From CALXQW01 sp031553045 (GTDB lineage Bacteria; Verrucomicrobiota; Verrucomicrobiia; Opitutales; Intestinicryptomonadaceae): a stretch of 64,000 bases of DNA. Under the pieces are notes generated by a model. The model was not told the DNA's origin. It was given only the letters and a program-made list of their open reading frames with translations, and did no database searches. Each line of letters begins with the position of its first letter. The first letter of the stretch is position 1. Shown here one piece after another: positions 61,570-64,000 of the stretch. Location: assembly GCA_031553045.1 (NCBI GenBank), contig JAVBLZ010000005.1, forward strand, positions 51,491 to 115,490, given 5' to 3'. The position numbers and the translations under genes are program-made.

Positions 61570-63987
61570 TTAATTTTGAATTTTTAAACTAAAGTGCTTT
61601 GCAGTAACCAAATCTGCGGAATCCATATTTGTAAAGAATAAACCCACGCTTAGTTGCGCAGAGCTTTGCGGAGACTCTGTAATTATTGATGCTGATTTGT
61701 AATCAACATCTTTGCCGATTGGCAAAATTAAGGTCTTTGCAAGTAGTGTTTTATTACTGCTGTCGCTAAAAACCATGCGCAAATAACATAAGGTTGAGTC
61801 TCTTAAAGTGCCTGAAATATCGCAGGAAAATTCATAGACCTTTCCAGATGTTGCGGGAATATTCTTATAAATTCCGCCACTATTAATATTTGAAAATTCT
61901 ACGGCGATGTTAGTGTTAATTTTTTTAAACTCTATTTTTGCATTTTCTCTCGGAGTATTGACAATTTTCCAATTAAAAAATGCGGTAGGCGCAATTATAG
62001 AATCTTTAAAATCGTTATTAAAATGTCTGGTAAAATTGCTTTCAATTTTGTCAATCAGGGTAAATTCATTTTCAGTTAAGAGCAATTTAACTTCGTCAAT
62101 CAATGTAGTGTTATTTGATTTTTTTGCAAATCGCAGTACTTTTATTGCGGATGACAAGGTGGGGTCGGAATCTGTGTTAACCCGCCAAAAATCTGTATTT
62201 ATAGGATTTGTATGAGCGTATTTGAGCGCCTGAGCTTTTATTAACTCTTTTTGCTTTTTCCAAAAAATATTGAGTTTTATGAGCCTTAGAATTTCTTTAA
62301 CTTCACATAAAGAGTCCGCATTTAGCGCCCACAATTTTTGTTTTACAAAATATGAATAACAATAAGTTTTTGTAATTTTAAATGCAAATTCAAGTTCGTC
62401 CAAACGCTTCTTTACAATCTCGGTTTTTGCAGATTTTTTTGCGCAATCCAAAGCGCTCTGCATTGCATCTAAAACCTCGTAACTAAAGAGTGTTGCAGCG
62501 CTTTCACGCTTGTAAAAAGTAAGCCATATCGGAGTGGCGGAACGGTTTAGCCAAGCTACTTGCGCTATTTCAAAAAAAACTTCAACATGGTTTGCAGATT
62601 CTTTATAGTAAGCGCAAAAATAATCTTTCAAAATTTTATCGGGGTCTGACTTTGCATCTTGCAAGAGATTGCTTAAAAGCCAAATTTTTGGCGCATCGTA
62701 AGGGTAAAACGGATATACTTCAGCAAAATAAATTTTCGCCCCAAGCAAGTGTGCGTTTTTAATTGATTGATAAATATATTTTGGAGTGTGTCTGGGCACA
62801 AAATACATTGAACCATAAAAATAATCATACACCCCCCAGAGCTTGACGCCCGAATTTGCCCAATCTCTCAAGAGTTTTTCGTCTTCGGATTTGTAGGCAA
62901 GATTATAAAAATTTGTCCTATCCGTTGCAATATAAACTGCAATATTGTCTGAGAGTTTTCTGTGCGGCGGTGCAAGGTAATGCCTATATGCTATTGAATA
63001 TAAAAATTTGTCCGGGTGCGTTTTTTTAAGGTCTTCAGCCAAATCATTTAAGAATGGGAAAAACACTTCAGAAAAATTCTGAACGCCACGGTAGTAGCCG
63101 CTTGCGCTGTCCATAGTTCTGCTGGATTCGTCGAAACCGTTTGAATCGGCGGGGCTGATGGAAAACAAATATTTATTGGGGAATTTTTTGAAATATTGTT
63201 CGATTTTTTTTAAATAAAAATTTTTGAGATTCCAATTTGCGTAGTCTGGTTGAAAGAAACCTTTGTTTGCCACAGGAGAGAGCCTTTTGTTATTGAGCCG
63301 TGCAAAATATTCAGGATGCTCGTCAAAATCTTTTTGCGCAAAATAAAAATCCGGAGAATGTATATAGCCTAATAAAGAGTCATCAAAACCGTTAAGCATT
63401 GAAAATTTATGGATGGCTGCACCGCCTCCAAGCGCAAGCGTTGAGCTTAAAAATGAGGGTATGAATATATCTTGTCGCAGTTTGAATTTTAAAACTTTTT
63501 GCTTGGGGATTTCCCAACCCAGTTCATAAGGCGTAAAAAATTTACAACCGCAGTATGTTTTTAAAAAATACCCCACGGCATTCATGGCGTTTTTTTGTTC
63601 AGGGTAAAAAATTTCTATCGCATTTTTTTTGAAGTTAAAAATGTATTTTCTGAAATTTTCTTCATCCATTGAGCCTGGAGTGATTGGCTTAAAATCGGGG
63701 TTTTGCCGCAGAGTTATTAGGAATTTTGAAGTCTTTTGCGATGAAGCTAAAATCTGTACCTTGCCAGTTTCAGAAATTTTCAATAGACATTCCGAAAGGA
63801 ATTTTGCCGCTTCTTTACGTTCTTTTGGCGCATCCAAACCTATGTCTATCACACAATCAATATTGGCGTTATTAATGAGGGGTGAGTAGTCTGAAACGTG
63901 CGAGTGCCTGAAAGATGAAGCAAGAGATATGCTTTCAAAAAAAAGCGCACAAAAAACAATCAAGAAATTTTTTGTATTTAAAAACAT
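61570..63987 (-). CDS. Exported DUF4838 (glycoside hydrolase-like) protein
   Basis: The 805-residue protein has a signal peptide (MFLNTKNFLIVFCALFFESISLA), an N-terminal domain like that of alpha-glucuronidases and GH20 enzymes (CVIDIGLDAPKERKEAAKFL, NAVGYFLKTYCGCKFFTPYELGW), and a long DUF4838-like TIM-barrel region with FPNKYLFSISPADSNGF, YRHYLAPPHRKLSDNIAVYIATDRTNF and a GVYDYFYGSMYFVPRHTP segment. The C-terminal 200 residues form a beta-rich binding domain. The activity is unproven; it is likely to act on uronic acid- or amino sugar-containing glycans. The start codon is 13 bases from the window edge, so any upstream operon partner is not visible. Confidence 0.72.
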   Translation of the reverse strand: MFLNTKNFLIVFCALFFESISLASSFRHSHVSDYSPLINNANIDCVIDIGLDAPKERKEAAKFLSECLLKISETGKVQILASSQKTSKFLITLRQNPDFKPITPGSMDEENFRKYIFNFKKNAIEIFYPEQKNAMNAVGYFLKTYCGCKFFTPYELGWEIPKQKVLKFKLRQDIFIPSFLSSTLALGGGAAIHKFSMLNGFDDSLLGYIHSPDFYFAQKDFDEHPEYFARLNNKRLSPVANKGFFQPDYANWNLKNFYLKKIEQYFKKFPNKYLFSISPADSNGFDESSRTMDSASGYYRGVQNFSEVFFPFLNDLAEDLKKTHPDKFLYSIAYRHYLAPPHRKLSDNIAVYIATDRTNFYNLAYKSEDEKLLRDWANSGVKLWGVYDYFYGSMYFVPRHTPKYIYQSIKNAHLLGAKIYFAEVYPFYPYDAPKIWLLSNLLQDAKSDPDKILKDYFCAYYKESANHVEVFFEIAQVAWLNRSATPIWLTFYKRESAATLFSYEVLDAMQSALDCAKKSAKTEIVKKRLDELEFAFKITKTYCYSYFVKQKLWALNADSLCEVKEILRLIKLNIFWKKQKELIKAQALKYAHTNPINTDFWRVNTDSDPTLSSAIKVLRFAKKSNNTTLIDEVKLLLTENEFTLIDKIESNFTRHFNNDFKDSIIAPTAFFNWKIVNTPRENAKIEFKKINTNIAVEFSNINSGGIYKNIPATSGKVYEFSCDISGTLRDSTLCYLRMVFSDSSNKTLLAKTLILPIGKDVDYKSASIITESPQSSAQLSVGLFFTNMDSADLVTAKHFSLKIQN

Positions 63988-64000
63988 ATTTATTTTGGCT

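Overview
The window is an AT-rich bacterial chromosome segment (about 40% G+C by eye). It most likely comes from a member of the Verrucomicrobiota, perhaps an Opitutae or Puniceicoccales relative. The gene families point there: an exosortase cluster with a PEP-CTERM protein, several exported sugar isomerases and Gfo/Idh/MocA oxidoreductases with twin-arginine leaders, a DUF1080 protein, an FAD_oxidored/SSS symporter pair, a DUF4838 protein, and the long form of IspG. This assignment is inferred from gene families, not from a marker gene.

Layout. 1-1365: the end of a sugar-processing operon on the minus strand. 1366-5647: both subunits of B12-dependent methylmalonyl-CoA mutase, then an exported glutathione peroxidase. 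6863-13901 (minus): isocitrate dehydrogenase, a small EamA/SMR-like membrane protein, a nucleoside-sugar epimerase-like protein, a large TPR protein, an exosortase and an EpsI-like partner. 14067-18055: a polyphosphate-glucokinase-like ROK protein, a redox C-GCAxxG-C-C protein, a Tat lipoprotein isomerase, a membrane protein with a degenerate archaemetzincin-like domain, and a small lipoprotein. 18164-24712: SRP RNA followed by uppS-cdsA-dxr-rseP-ispG, an isoprenoid and envelope operon. 25189-40320: mostly carbohydrate metabolism (symporter, FAD oxidoreductase, GH50-like hydrolase, DhaK/DhaL, an LsrF-like aldolase/thiolase, a six-hairpin glycosidase-like protein, two SDRs), plus the PEP-CTERM protein and a divergent MurB. 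40377-50022: CDF transporter, MiaA, an outer-membrane beta-barrel, YqhD-type dehydrogenase, a Cys-rich secreted protein, DinB and a B12-dependent ribonucleotide reductase. 50823-55695 (minus): class III aminotransferase, YggS, AroE, prepilin peptidase, XerC. 55767-63987: Lgt, a 3-keto-sugar module (Gfo/Idh/MocA plus DUF1080), and a DUF4838 operon.

The most unusual content is non-coding. Three gaps, all between convergent genes (6361-6862, 24713-25188, 50023-50822), hold a mosaic family of long hairpins. Several hairpins begin directly at a stop codon. Homologous units have different stem sequences in different loci, but both arms change together so pairing is kept, while the tips and an intrinsic-terminator core stay conserved. 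This looks like a structured 3'-end element or a REP-like palindromic family that I do not recognise.

Physiologically the segment suggests a bacterium that degrades polysaccharides and glycosides by C3 oxidation, uses cobalamin for both propionate/succinate interconversion and deoxynucleotide synthesis, and has an exosortase sorting system. No tRNA, rRNA, CRISPR array, insertion sequence or prophage gene was seen.
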